Of a DNA stretch of 12,715 nucleotides, positions 6,761-12,715 are shown piece after piece. Under the pieces are notes generated by a model that was not told where the DNA came from, made no database searches, and saw nothing but the letters and a program-made list of their open reading frames with translations. The stretch covers positions 1-12,715 of the forward strand of contig JAGMEO010000007.1 of NCBI GenBank assembly GCA_023128135.1. The letters are read 5' to 3'. The position numbers and the translations under genes were made by a program. Within the stretch, counting starts at the first letter, position 1. Every line of letters starts with the position of its first letter. Source of the DNA: Candidatus Bathyarchaeota archaeon. Lineage in GTDB: Archaea > Thermoproteota > Bathyarchaeia > RBG-16-48-13 > JAGMEO01.

Positions 6761-6783
6761 ATTACTGAAAGTAATATTTTCAG
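6761..6783 (+). terminator. Hairpin-forming sequence after the NifS-like fragment
   Basis: ATTACT-GAA-AGTAAT (6761-6775) is a perfect 6-bp stem followed by ATTTT. An overlapping alternative pairing is CTGAAA (6765-6770) with TTTCAG (6778-6783). It could end the sufS transcript or act as a regulatory site ahead of the next promoter at 6801. The stems are short and AT-rich. Confidence 0.3.
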
Positions 6784-6800
6784 GAAAAAATATGCGAGAT

Positions 6801-6808
6801 TTTAAATA
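6801..6808 (+). promoter_or_regulatory. TATA-like box and Shine-Dalgarno of the DUF39-CBS gene
   Basis: TTTAAATA at 6801-6808 would start transcription near 6832. GGTG at 6848-6851, five bases before the ATG at 6857, is a reasonable ribosome binding site and supports that start. Confidence 0.4.
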
Positions 6809-6856
6809 TCTATTCGTTTTTTTAAGCTGTCTTGAATCAAAATAAGTGGTGTTAGA

Positions 6857-8356
6857 ATGCCAACAAGTGAACTTCGAACCATAGACGAAATTAATGAAAA
6901 GATAAGAAAAGGTGAAGCAGTTGTTGTTACAGCAGAAGAGATGATAAAAATCGTCGAAAGTAGAGGGATTAAAGTCGCTGCAAAAGAGATCGATGTGGTG
7001 ACAACTGGAACCCTTGGGGCTATGTGTTCCTCAGGAGCGATAATAAATCTAGGACACTCTGATCCACCCATCAAGATAAATAAAGCCTGGATCAACGATG
7101 TCGAAGTTTCTCATCCAGGCGCAGCAGTTGACTTATACATTGGTGCAACGCAAATGTCTGAGACCAAACCTTTTGAGTATGGAGGAGGCCATGTTATCGA
7201 AGATCTAATTAAAGGTGAAGAAGTAGAACTCAGAGCAACAGCTTATGGCACAGACTGTTATCCACGGACCAGACTGGAAACCCTGCTTACAAAAAATGAT
7301 CTGAACCAATTTTACTTACTTAATTTCCGTAACTGTTATCAGCGTTATGAGTGTGCGACCAACAGTCGCGACGAAGTTATCTACACCTACATGGGTAAAC
7401 TTCTCCCCCATTTTGGAAACGCTACATTTTCTGGAGCAGGAGAACTCTCTCCTCTCACTAACGATCCAAATTATGAGACGATTGGAATTGGTACACGAAT
7501 ATTTTTGGGCGGATCTCAAGGCTACGTTATTGGAGAGGGAACACAGCACAATCCAAGAAACCAGTTTGGAACAATAATGGTGCGCGGAGACGGCAAGAAG
7601 ATGTCACCAGAATTTATTCACGGGGCTTCCTTCACGAACTATGGAACAACTCTCTACGTGGGCATAGGTTTCCCTATACCTATTTTGAATGAGGGATTAG
7701 CGAAAAAGACCAGTATATGCGATGATGATATTTTCACAGAGGTTGTTGACTACGGCGTTCCAAGACGAGATCGTCCCACTCTAAGAAAGGTGAGCTACAA
7801 GGAATTGAAGTCAGGAAAGATCGATATTAACAATAAAGAAGTTAAGGTAAGTTCCCTTTCGAGTTTGAAAGGCGCGAAAAAAATTGCGAAGACTTTAAAG
7901 TCTTGGATTGATGACTCAAAGTTTTTCTTAACTGCTCCTATCGAACGCTTGCCAACGGATACAGTGTTCAAGCCAATGAAACTGCTCAGTGCGATGCCTT
8001 TCGTTGAGAGCATTATTCATCCTGCCATGACATGTAAGGAAGATGAGAAAGTGAAGTCTGTGGCTGAGAAGATAATACATCACTCAATCAATCATGTAGT
8101 TGTCGTCAATGACGAGGGCAAACTAAAGGGTATTGTGACATCATGGGACATTACAAAAGCAGTTGCTGAAGGAAAGAAAGATTTGACTGACATAATCACG
8201 CGCCGAGTCTTTGTAACTACCCCGGATGAACCTGTAGAAGTTGCATCACGGAAACTTGCTCAGCACAACATATCGGCTTTACCAGTAGTAAACCAAGAAA
8301 AGAAGGTCGTAGGAATCATAACAGCTGAGGATATATCAAAGCTTTTCAAGAGGTGA
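6857..8356 (+). CDS. Homocysteine biosynthesis protein: DUF39 (HcyBio) domain plus tandem CBS domains
   Basis: This 499-residue protein belongs to the COG1900/DUF39 family, typified by Methanosarcina acetivorans MA1821. With its ferredoxin partner it converts L-aspartate semialdehyde and sulfide (or a persulfide) to homocysteine. Residues 1-365 form the DUF39 domain. C57 in 'GAMCSSGA' and C134 in 'AYGTDCYPRTRLE' lie at the positions of the conserved cysteines of MA1821, as recalled from published work, and are the likely persulfide carriers. 'GGSQGYVIGEGTQHNPRNQ' (218-236) is another family hallmark. Two CBS motifs follow (about 387-435 'IIHPAMTCKEDEKVKSVAEK', and 449-498 'RRVFVTTPDEPVEVASRKLA'), probably an adenosyl-ligand sensor. 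The downstream NIL-ferredoxin gene overlaps its translation signals, the same pairing as MA1821-MA1822. A cysteine desulfurase upstream could supply the sulfur. Confidence 0.9.
   Translation: MPTSELRTIDEINEKIRKGEAVVVTAEEMIKIVESRGIKVAAKEIDVVTTGTLGAMCSSGAIINLGHSDPPIKINKAWINDVEVSHPGAAVDLYIGATQMSETKPFEYGGGHVIEDLIKGEEVELRATAYGTDCYPRTRLETLLTKNDLNQFYLLNFRNCYQRYECATNSRDEVIYTYMGKLLPHFGNATFSGAGELSPLTNDPNYETIGIGTRIFLGGSQGYVIGEGTQHNPRNQFGTIMVRGDGKKMSPEFIHGASFTNYGTTLYVGIGFPIPILNEGLAKKTSICDDDIFTEVVDYGVPRRDRPTLRKVSYKELKSGKIDINNKEVKVSSLSSLKGAKKIAKTLKSWIDDSKFFLTAPIERLPTDTVFKPMKLLSAMPFVESIIHPAMTCKEDEKVKSVAEKIIHHSINHVVVVNDEGKLKGIVTSWDITKAVAEGKKDLTDIITRRVFVTTPDEPVEVASRKLAQHNISALPVVNQEKKVVGIITAEDISKLFKR
8350..8356 (+). 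promoter_or_regulatory. Strong Shine-Dalgarno overlapping the upstream stop codon
   Basis: GAGGTGA is a seven-base match to the 3' end of archaeal 16S rRNA, and its last three bases are the TGA stop of the DUF39 gene. The five-base spacing to TTG 8362 favours that start over GTG 8353, which lies inside the site itself. This indicates translational coupling of the two genes. Confidence 0.55.
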
Positions 8357-8361
8357 AATGT

Positions 8362-8754
8362 TTGGTCAAGGTCTTACTCAAATTTTCTGATAAAGTTACA
8401 GATCAGCCTATAACTTCTCAAGTGATAAAGGAAAAGGGAGTGACAATAAACATACTGTCTGCTCATGTCGATCAGCAGGGAGGAGAGATGCTTATTGAGA
8501 TACCTGAAGATGAAGCTGAGGGAGTGATTGAAGCATTCCGCTCTAAGGGCGTTAAAGTGGAACTTCGCAGATTGATCGAGGTCAATAAAGAGAAGTGTTT
8601 TGATTGTGGAGGTTGTATATCTTTGTGCCCTGTGAATGTTATAACTTATGACGCAGAGTATTCTGTAGTGTTTGATGAAGAAAAATGCCTTGGAAGCACG
8701 TGTGCATTATGCATTGATGCTTGTCCTGTTAGAGCCATTGAATTGATTACTTAA
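8362..8754 (+). CDS. NIL domain plus 2[4Fe-4S] ferredoxin, partner of the homocysteine-forming protein
   Basis: This is about 130 residues from TTG 8362; GTG 8353 would add three. Residues 2-72 form a NIL domain ('VKVLLKFSDKVTDQPITSQV', 'GGEMLIEIPEDEAEGVIEAF'), the small ACT-like domain also found in methionine importers. Residues 75-130 form a ferredoxin with C79-x2-C82-x2-C85-x3-C89-P and a second motif C109-x4-C114-x2-C117-x3-C121-P, so two [4Fe-4S] clusters are expected. The second motif has four rather than two residues between its first cysteines. The family member MA1822 acts with MA1821 in making homocysteine from aspartate semialdehyde. The ferredoxin may deliver the electrons that reduce the thioester or persulfide stage, and the NIL domain may sense methionine; both are inferences. 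The gene is convergent with the M3 peptidase gene, with only 28 bases between their ends. Confidence 0.9.
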   Translation: MVKVLLKFSDKVTDQPITSQVIKEKGVTINILSAHVDQQGGEMLIEIPEDEAEGVIEAFRSKGVKVELRRLIEVNKEKCFDCGGCISLCPVNVITYDAEYSVVFDEEKCLGSTCALCIDACPVRAIELIT

Positions 8755-8782
8755 AATTCATCTTCAATGTGGAATAGCTTCC

Positions 8783-10231
8783 TTATTTTAAGAAACTAAG
8801 AGCCTTCTGTTCACTCAGATAACCATCTGGATCAAGCTTCCAATCTTTTATGTCAAATTCTCCTCTTGTTTGAGCAAGTTGTTTTATAAATTTCCCGGCT
8901 TCAGGATTATGCCACCACGTATCACCATAATTTTGAGCCAATTTTTCTTTTATAGTTACAACTCTGACTGTTGCTATTACATAACTTGGAGAATACATGT
9001 CAAAGTTAGGCATAACGTGATGAAGTATCCAGTAATCACCTGGAGTTTCTATGAAGAAGCTTTTCGTTAGTTCTTGCCATCTCTCTGCTGCTTCTTCCAC
9101 GGTGTAGTTGTTTTTCCAGAATTCCATTTTCATGATACTATTTGCTGCATAGAAGACCAAGAATGCAAGATTCATAAATCTGACGCGGTCAACAACTTCT
9201 TTTACAGCAGTGTCATCAAGTTTCAGGTCTTGTGAAAGGAAAAGTGGGTCTTCTACTATGTTTTGAATGAGAATGCTGAATGTTTCAGAAACACTTCTAG
9301 GTATAATATACCTCTTCCAAACAGAATCTTCAGGATTTGCACTTTTACCATGAATGCCATGACCAAACTCATGAAACAGACTAGTGAAATCGGTGAATGG
9401 GGAAACTTTACGATAAAGTATTCTAACATCGTTGGGAATTTGAATTCCCCAGCACGAGGCGCTTGGACTCTTATTAGGGCGATCTTCATCGTCAACCTTG
9501 ATAGCTGAAGGGTTAAACTTCATCTTTGTTAAAACTTGGATGATTCCGTGAAGTGGACTCTTTCCTTCAAAATATTTATTGAGAGGTTTGAAAATGCGTC
9601 CCCTCCAAGTGTAAAAGTCATCATAATATTCTGGCTTGGTTTTAAGGAGAACTTGAGATGCAAAATGTTCTGCAGCATTTAGAAACGTTTCTTTAGCTCC
9701 ATCTCCGAGCTTCCTTAGGAGATCAATTAGATCCTCGTATGAGAATTGTTCCAGTTCTAAATAACTTTCCAATGGTGTCAGATTGTACCGTTTGTAGACT
9801 TCTTTTGCGATACCCATTCGCTTTTCTACAAGATGAGCGATTGAAGGAGCTTTACTAATGAACTCATCGAAAACTTCCTTGCGTCTTTGTCTGTCATCTG
9901 TTTGAGAGTTGAATTGTCGCCAACTCCCCCAGTTAACCTTCTTTCCATTAATCTCATATTTATCGGTTGAGATTTTCTCCATTCTTTGATCGTGGAAGTC
10001 AAGGTCTATGTCAAGTCTTTTGGCGTCGGTGATTGTCCATATAGAAGCAAGATACATGTTTCTTGGTTCAGTATATTTTTCTAGGAATTCTTTGCTGATT
10101 TCTACGAGTTTTTGAGAGAGTATTTTCATCTCGTCACGATCATATGTAAGACCCGCGTATTGATTGTAATATTGTTCTGAAAGTTGAATGTTCAGCTTTT
10201 CATATCTAGATGTAAGTGATTCTAACGTCAA
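8783..10231 (-). CDS. M3-family zinc oligopeptidase (PepF/oligoendopeptidase-like)
   Basis: This 482-residue metallopeptidase starts at TTG 10231, with AAAGGA about ten bases upstream. It carries the gluzincin signature 'FHEFGHGIHG': H287 and H291 bind zinc, E288 is the general base, and E316 in 'RSVSETFS' is the third ligand, 25 residues after H291, as in family M3. A conserved C-terminal stretch 'HHVMPNFDMYSPSYVIA' (404-420) includes the histidine and tyrosines that stabilise the transition state in relatives. The N-terminal two-thirds are helical, as expected for the closed channel that restricts substrates to short peptides. It is shorter than most PepF or thimet-type enzymes (about 560-680) because the N-terminal region is reduced. 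No signal peptide is seen, so it is probably a cytosolic peptide-recycling enzyme. It has its own TATA-like box and is probably not part of the upstream metal cluster. Confidence 0.88.
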   Translation of the reverse strand: MTLESLTSRYEKLNIQLSEQYYNQYAGLTYDRDEMKILSQKLVEISKEFLEKYTEPRNMYLASIWTITDAKRLDIDLDFHDQRMEKISTDKYEINGKKVNWGSWRQFNSQTDDRQRRKEVFDEFISKAPSIAHLVEKRMGIAKEVYKRYNLTPLESYLELEQFSYEDLIDLLRKLGDGAKETFLNAAEHFASQVLLKTKPEYYDDFYTWRGRIFKPLNKYFEGKSPLHGIIQVLTKMKFNPSAIKVDDEDRPNKSPSASCWGIQIPNDVRILYRKVSPFTDFTSLFHEFGHGIHGKSANPEDSVWKRYIIPRSVSETFSILIQNIVEDPLFLSQDLKLDDTAVKEVVDRVRFMNLAFLVFYAANSIMKMEFWKNNYTVEEAAERWQELTKSFFIETPGDYWILHHVMPNFDMYSPSYVIATVRVVTIKEKLAQNYGDTWWHNPEAGKFIKQLAQTRGEFDIKDWKLDPDGYLSEQKALSFLK

Positions 10232-10273
10232 GAGATCATTTTCCTTTTATTGGAAGTTAACTTTTTAGCGGTG

Positions 10274-10281
10274 ATATAATA
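10274..10281 (-). promoter_or_regulatory. TATA-like box of the M3 peptidase gene
   Basis: On the minus strand TATTATAT lies 43-50 bases before the TTG at 10231, placing the start of transcription near 10252. It separates this gene from the hydrolase gene upstream. Confidence 0.4.
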
Positions 10282-10322
10282 TTTTTTCGCAAGAGAAAAT
10301 CAGTTTTAACACTAGATGAGAT

Positions 10323-11057
10323 TCAAATGCTAATAATTCTTCCAGAACCATTTCTAACATATCTTTTTCTCAAGATTTTTTCCAATCCTCTCCTAGCATT
10401 ATCTCCTGTGCAATGACAAGGTGAGACTAACTTAACGTCCATTTCACCTAGAAAATTTGCCAACACTACTCCATCAAACTCGCTGGAAACACTATGGAAC
10501 CCACCAATTACTGCATGAACTTTATTGATACCGCTTACTTTCTGTGCTCGTTTTAGGATCTTCGTAATTCCAGGGTGACCACAGCCAGATAAGACAACTA
10601 AACCTTTACCTTTAACGTTTATCAGCAATGAATGCTCACTTAAGCCTTCTGTGACTTTACCCGTTGACATAATGCCTTCTTCAAACTCTATAGGCCTATC
10701 ACAAATCTTCGCCACAGCTCCAGTCTTTTTAATCCTTTTAACTTCAACGTTATATGATGGAACATAAACAGGAGTTACTCCTTTCACTAAATTTAGGATG
10801 TGACTCAAATCACCACAATGGTCTCCATGCCAATGCGAAATAAAGACTGATTTGACATTTCCGATGTCAACATTAAGCTCTATTGAATTCTTTAATAAGG
10901 AGTTAAATGAGCCTGCCGTATCCATTAAGAGAGGGTATGTTTTTCCATTTTTATAGGTCTCAACATAAAAGGAGAGCCCCCATATCGAGGCTAAACCCTT
11001 TTTCCAGATGTTGTTATCGACTAATGTAATCACTCTTACAGAATCAACTTCATTCAT
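10323..11057 (-). CDS. Metallo-beta-lactamase-fold hydrolase, COG1237 type (dihydropterin-phosphate synthase-like)
   Basis: This complete 244-residue protein has the family opening 'VRVITLVDNN' followed by the 'LLMDTAGS' strand. It has the metal motif H75-W-H77-G-D79-H80 ('FISHWHGDHCGDLSH'), H161 in 'VLSGCGHPGI', and 'AVIGGFHSV' with H188. The closing 'VSPCHCTGDNARRGL' (H215) is the hallmark of this subfamily. Members are annotated as 7,8-dihydropterin-6-yl-methyl-4-(beta-D-ribofuranosyl)aminobenzene 5'-phosphate synthase; that activity is biochemically supported for one methanogen member, but most relatives are untested. All metal ligands are present, so it should be an active binuclear metal hydrolase in the cytosol. 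It lies 97 bases downstream of the permease on the same strand, with a TTATAA box at 11103-11108, so co-transcription is possible but not required. Role in this context: unknown. Confidence 0.87.
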   Translation of the reverse strand: MNEVDSVRVITLVDNNIWKKGLASIWGLSFYVETYKNGKTYPLLMDTAGSFNSLLKNSIELNVDIGNVKSVFISHWHGDHCGDLSHILNLVKGVTPVYVPSYNVEVKRIKKTGAVAKICDRPIEFEEGIMSTGKVTEGLSEHSLLINVKGKGLVVLSGCGHPGITKILKRAQKVSGINKVHAVIGGFHSVSSEFDGVVLANFLGEMDVKLVSPCHCTGDNARRGLEKILRKRYVRNGSGRIISI

Positions 11058-11102
11058 ATCCTAATTCACTCATATGAGAAGGTTATGTGATCTTACCTCT
11101 TG

Positions 11103-11108
11103 TTATAA
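11103..11108 (-). promoter_or_regulatory. TATA-like box of the MBL-fold hydrolase gene
   Basis: TTATAA, within GATTATAACA on the minus strand, lies about 46 bases before the ATG at 11057 and would start transcription near 11080. It was judged by eye only. Confidence 0.3.
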
Positions 11109-11154
11109 TCATGTCATGTGTCTCATCGTTGCAACAACCACCAAAGTCAAAGTT

Positions 11155-12066
11155 TCATACGGTGATGAAAATTAAGTTAATTAGATATCCGAAAATTATC
11201 GTTAAGAAAGAGAATATGATTATTGATGCAATCGCAGTTTTCTTACCTAATACTGTCCAGATGGTTCCTATTTCCGTCACATCTGTAACCACTCCTGCCA
11301 TAAGCAGCGTGAAAACGACTCCTGGTGAGGCTCCAAGGGAGTATAAGCTACAGATTATTGGTACACTTGCTTCAAGTGTGATCTCCATAAAGGTTGCAAT
11401 TCCCAAGGCTATTGGAACGGAATATAAAGAATAGCCCAGTAAACTGTTTATGGCTTCCATCGGAATCAATGCTTTAGTGATTCCAGCTCCTAGAAAACCA
11501 ATTGCAACCCATTTTCCTGACAGCTTGAAAAACTCATAAGAATGATGCAGAGCTGAGAGTATTCTACCTCTGAAAGTTTCTGGTCTGTGACGCTTTTCAA
11601 GATTAGATGTCCGTTCAGAAGCGTATGGTCGTTCTGACTCTATTAATTCTCTTTTTTCTAAATATCCTATCAGCAGGCCACCAATCACAGCAACAACCAT
11701 TGTCATCACAAGGATGAACAAAAACATTTGGAATCCGACAAATGAAACCAAAATTAGAGACTCTACTACACATAACCAAGGTGTTGAGACCAGGAAAGTA
11801 ATCATGAAAGCCCTGCTGGCACCCAGATCAAAAAGGGAAATTGCTAGGGGTAGACTGCTGTGAGGGAGAAACTGGGCGAAGGTTCCTAGAACAGATGCTT
11901 TTAAGAGGCTTTTTAGGTTATTTCCTTCAAACATCTTTACGAACCATTTCTCTGGAACAAATTCCCTACTAAGACCGGCTGCTAAGAAGCCTAAAACTAT
12001 CCAATGCCAAACTTTGAGGAAGAACTGCAAAGTTTCAAGAATGATTTGAAGTACTATGTTTAACAT
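11155..12066 (-). CDS. Permease of the ArsP/DUF318 (COG0701) family lacking the CSC motif
   Basis: This 303-residue integral membrane protein starts at ATG 12066. It contains two related halves, each with about four membrane helices, joined by a charged cytosolic loop (about 136-172). The halves share a helix-break motif: 'FDLGASRAFMITFLVSTP' (79-96) and 'YSLGASPGVVFTLLMAGVVTD' (242-262). This repeat is typical of DUF318 permeases, which export arsenicals (ArsP) or are proposed Cu/Zn exporters. In those proteins the first half normally carries a C-S-C motif just before the G-A-S element; here the segment is 'FAQFLPHSSLPLAISLF' (64-79), with P68-H69-S70-S71 in its place, so thiol-based substrate binding is not available. 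C239 in the second half is the nearest cysteine. A DtxR-type regulator gene lies 94 bp upstream on the same strand, favouring a metal ion over an arsenical as substrate. The substrate is not proven. Confidence 0.82.
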   Translation of the reverse strand: MLNIVLQIILETLQFFLKVWHWIVLGFLAAGLSREFVPEKWFVKMFEGNNLKSLLKASVLGTFAQFLPHSSLPLAISLFDLGASRAFMITFLVSTPWLCVVESLILVSFVGFQMFLFILVMTMVVAVIGGLLIGYLEKRELIESERPYASERTSNLEKRHRPETFRGRILSALHHSYEFFKLSGKWVAIGFLGAGITKALIPMEAINSLLGYSLYSVPIALGIATFMEITLEASVPIICSLYSLGASPGVVFTLLMAGVVTDVTEIGTIWTVLGKKTAIASIIIFSFLTIIFGYLINLIFITV

Positions 12067-12160
12067 AATGATCCGTTCGTGTGTATTAGAGTGAATTGAT
12101 TAAGAAGACACGTAAACACCTTAGAACAACCCCTGGAAAGGTCGTTTATCACTAGATTAA

Positions 12161-12613
12161 TCATTTCATCTTATCCACCCTTGTGGGTTTTGATCCACAA
12201 CATTTTTTGTCTCTGAAAATAATTCTGTTATGCAAGCACGTTTTTGGATGCCCATATGTTCGACAGATAGAGTTGACGAGATTATCGGAAACATAGAAAT
12301 CTAGTTTAGATGCCTCTTCGCAAGCAACTTCAATATCATATTTGAAAAAGTTTGCAAGTAGAATTTCGAGAAGTCTATGTTTTCTAAGCAATTTTTTGGC
12401 TATAACGACGCCATAATCTGTAAATTTGACTCCATAGTAACGTTCATACTTGAGAAGTCCTCGTTCATCAAGTTTTTGCAGCATTTCTGTTGTCGTCGCA
12501 GGGTGAACATCAAAGAAGTCTGAAACCATTTTATTTCCAATCTTGTAACCATCTTCAACCTGTTTTCTATATATAAATTTCAGATAGTCAGCCTCAGTCA
12601 CAGTTACATCCAT
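12161..12613 (-). CDS. DtxR/MntR-family metal-responsive repressor with altered metal site
   Basis: This is 150 residues from ATG 12613. TTG 12634, preceded by GGTG, would add seven, but the ATG gives the N-terminus usual for the family ('TEADYLKFIYR'). Residues about 24-60 form the winged helix-turn-helix ('KIGNKMVSDFFDVHPATTTE', 'MLQKLDERGLLKYERYYGV'). The dimerisation and metal domain follows. Numbered from this ATG, the residues fall at the same positions as in Corynebacterium DtxR: H79 and E83 of the ancillary site are kept and H98 is replaced by C98, but the primary-site C102, E105 and H106 are S102, D105 and F106. The C-terminus is rich in C and H (C117, H122, C126, H128, C138, C139), ending soon after 'GHPKTCLHNR', with no SH3-like domain. 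It probably controls its own promoter, which has two palindromes, and perhaps the permease downstream. Confidence 0.85.
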   Translation of the reverse strand: MDVTVTEADYLKFIYRKQVEDGYKIGNKMVSDFFDVHPATTTEMLQKLDERGLLKYERYYGVKFTDYGVVIAKKLLRKHRLLEILLANFFKYDIEVACEEASKLDFYVSDNLVNSICRTYGHPKTCLHNRIIFRDKKCCGSKPTRVDKMK

Positions 12614-12653
12614 ATATTTACTCAAGGAAAACAACTCACACCTTTTAAAAGAG

Positions 12654-12668
12654 TTAGGTGTTACCTAA
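12654..12668. promoter_or_regulatory. Operator-like palindrome O1, TTAGGT-N3-ACCTAA
   Basis: This is a perfect 6-3-6 inverted repeat (TTAGGT GTT ACCTAA) in the promoter of the DtxR-family gene. It strongly recalls the known DtxR/IdeR box, whose outer arms are TTAGG and CCTAA, though with a shorter spacer. It is a probable autoregulatory site. Confidence 0.65.
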
Positions 12669-12674
12669 TAAATT

Positions 12675-12689
12675 TTTGGTTGAACCTAA
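12675..12689. promoter_or_regulatory. Operator-like palindrome O2, TTTGGT-N3-ACCTAA
   Basis: This has the same 6-3-6 layout as O1, with one mismatch in the left arm and a perfect right arm. Its centre (12682) is 21 bp from that of O1 (12661), two helical turns, so two repressor dimers could bind the same DNA face. Confidence 0.55.
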
Positions 12690-12715
12690 CTTTTTAAGTT
12701 CGGACCTTGCGCCTC

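Larger units (their letters stand above)
12641..12698 (-). promoter_or_regulatory. Promoter region of the DtxR-type gene with two alternative TATA boxes
   Basis: Two candidates exist on the minus strand: CTTAAAAAG (12690-12698), which would start transcription near 12668 between the operators, and CCTTTTAAAAGG-like 12641-12650, which would start near 12620 and suit the ATG at 12613 without a leader. Operators overlap or flank either. Confidence 0.4.

Noticed and set aside
11155..11157. The permease TGA as a selenocysteine codon.
   Set aside because: Selenocysteine in archaea is limited to a few lineages, no SECIS-like element is evident, and normal termination is the simpler reading.
11087..11434. 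A 115-codon plus-strand frame opposite the permease gene.
   Set aside because: It is the antisense shadow of the permease, which has clear family motifs and membrane helices; the plus-strand frame matches nothing.
12108..12125. A possible third DtxR-type operator before the permease gene (GTAAACACCTTAG, loosely like GTAACACCTAA).
   Set aside because: It needs two inserted bases to match and has no second arm, so it cannot be claimed as an operator.

Overview
The window (12,715 bp, AT-rich) looks archaeal. The evidence is a CDKAL1-type archaeal tRNA methylthiotransferase, the paired DUF39-CBS and NIL-ferredoxin genes of archaeal homocysteine synthesis, a ribophorin-I-like membrane protein, frequent TTG/GTG starts, TATA-type promoters and GGTG-type Shine-Dalgarno sites. 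An uncultured TACK lineage such as Bathyarchaeia would fit, but this is an inference; no rRNA or tRNA gene is present to place it.

Layout. Positions 1-297 hold the 3' end of methionyl-tRNA synthetase. A 50-residue ribbon-helix-helix regulator (346-498, minus) lies in what otherwise looks like an empty gap, with a tandem 11-bp repeat upstream of its promoter. Next come the radical-SAM tRNA methylthiotransferase (687-1979, minus), a left-handed beta-helix sugar acetyltransferase (2133-2906, plus) and a secreted, membrane-anchored protein whose whole architecture resembles eukaryotic ribophorin I (2975-4687, plus). A zinc-ribbon protein (4765-5208, minus) is convergent with it.

Positions 5295-8754 (plus) form a sulfur-transfer block: a SufS-type cysteine desulfurase, a short fragment-like NifS-fold protein, the DUF39-CBS homocysteine-forming protein and its NIL-ferredoxin partner. 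Cysteine-derived sulfur could pass through persulfides to aspartate semialdehyde to make homocysteine.

The right end is entirely on the minus strand, read right to left: a DtxR/MntR-family regulator with an unusual metal site and two operator-like palindromes in its promoter (12161-12689), an ArsP/DUF318-type permease lacking the usual CSC motif (11155-12066), a COG1237-type metallo-beta-lactamase-fold hydrolase (10323-11057) and an M3-family zinc oligopeptidase (8783-10231). The regulator and permease look like a metal-homeostasis pair; the hydrolase and peptidase seem to have their own promoters.

The most interesting item is the ribophorin-I-like protein next to a sugar N-acetyltransferase, which suggests an oligosaccharyltransferase accessory subunit in an archaeon. 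Next are the NifS fragment inside the sulfur block, and the rewired DtxR regulator with its twin operators. No CRISPR array, insertion sequence, rRNA or tRNA gene was seen.
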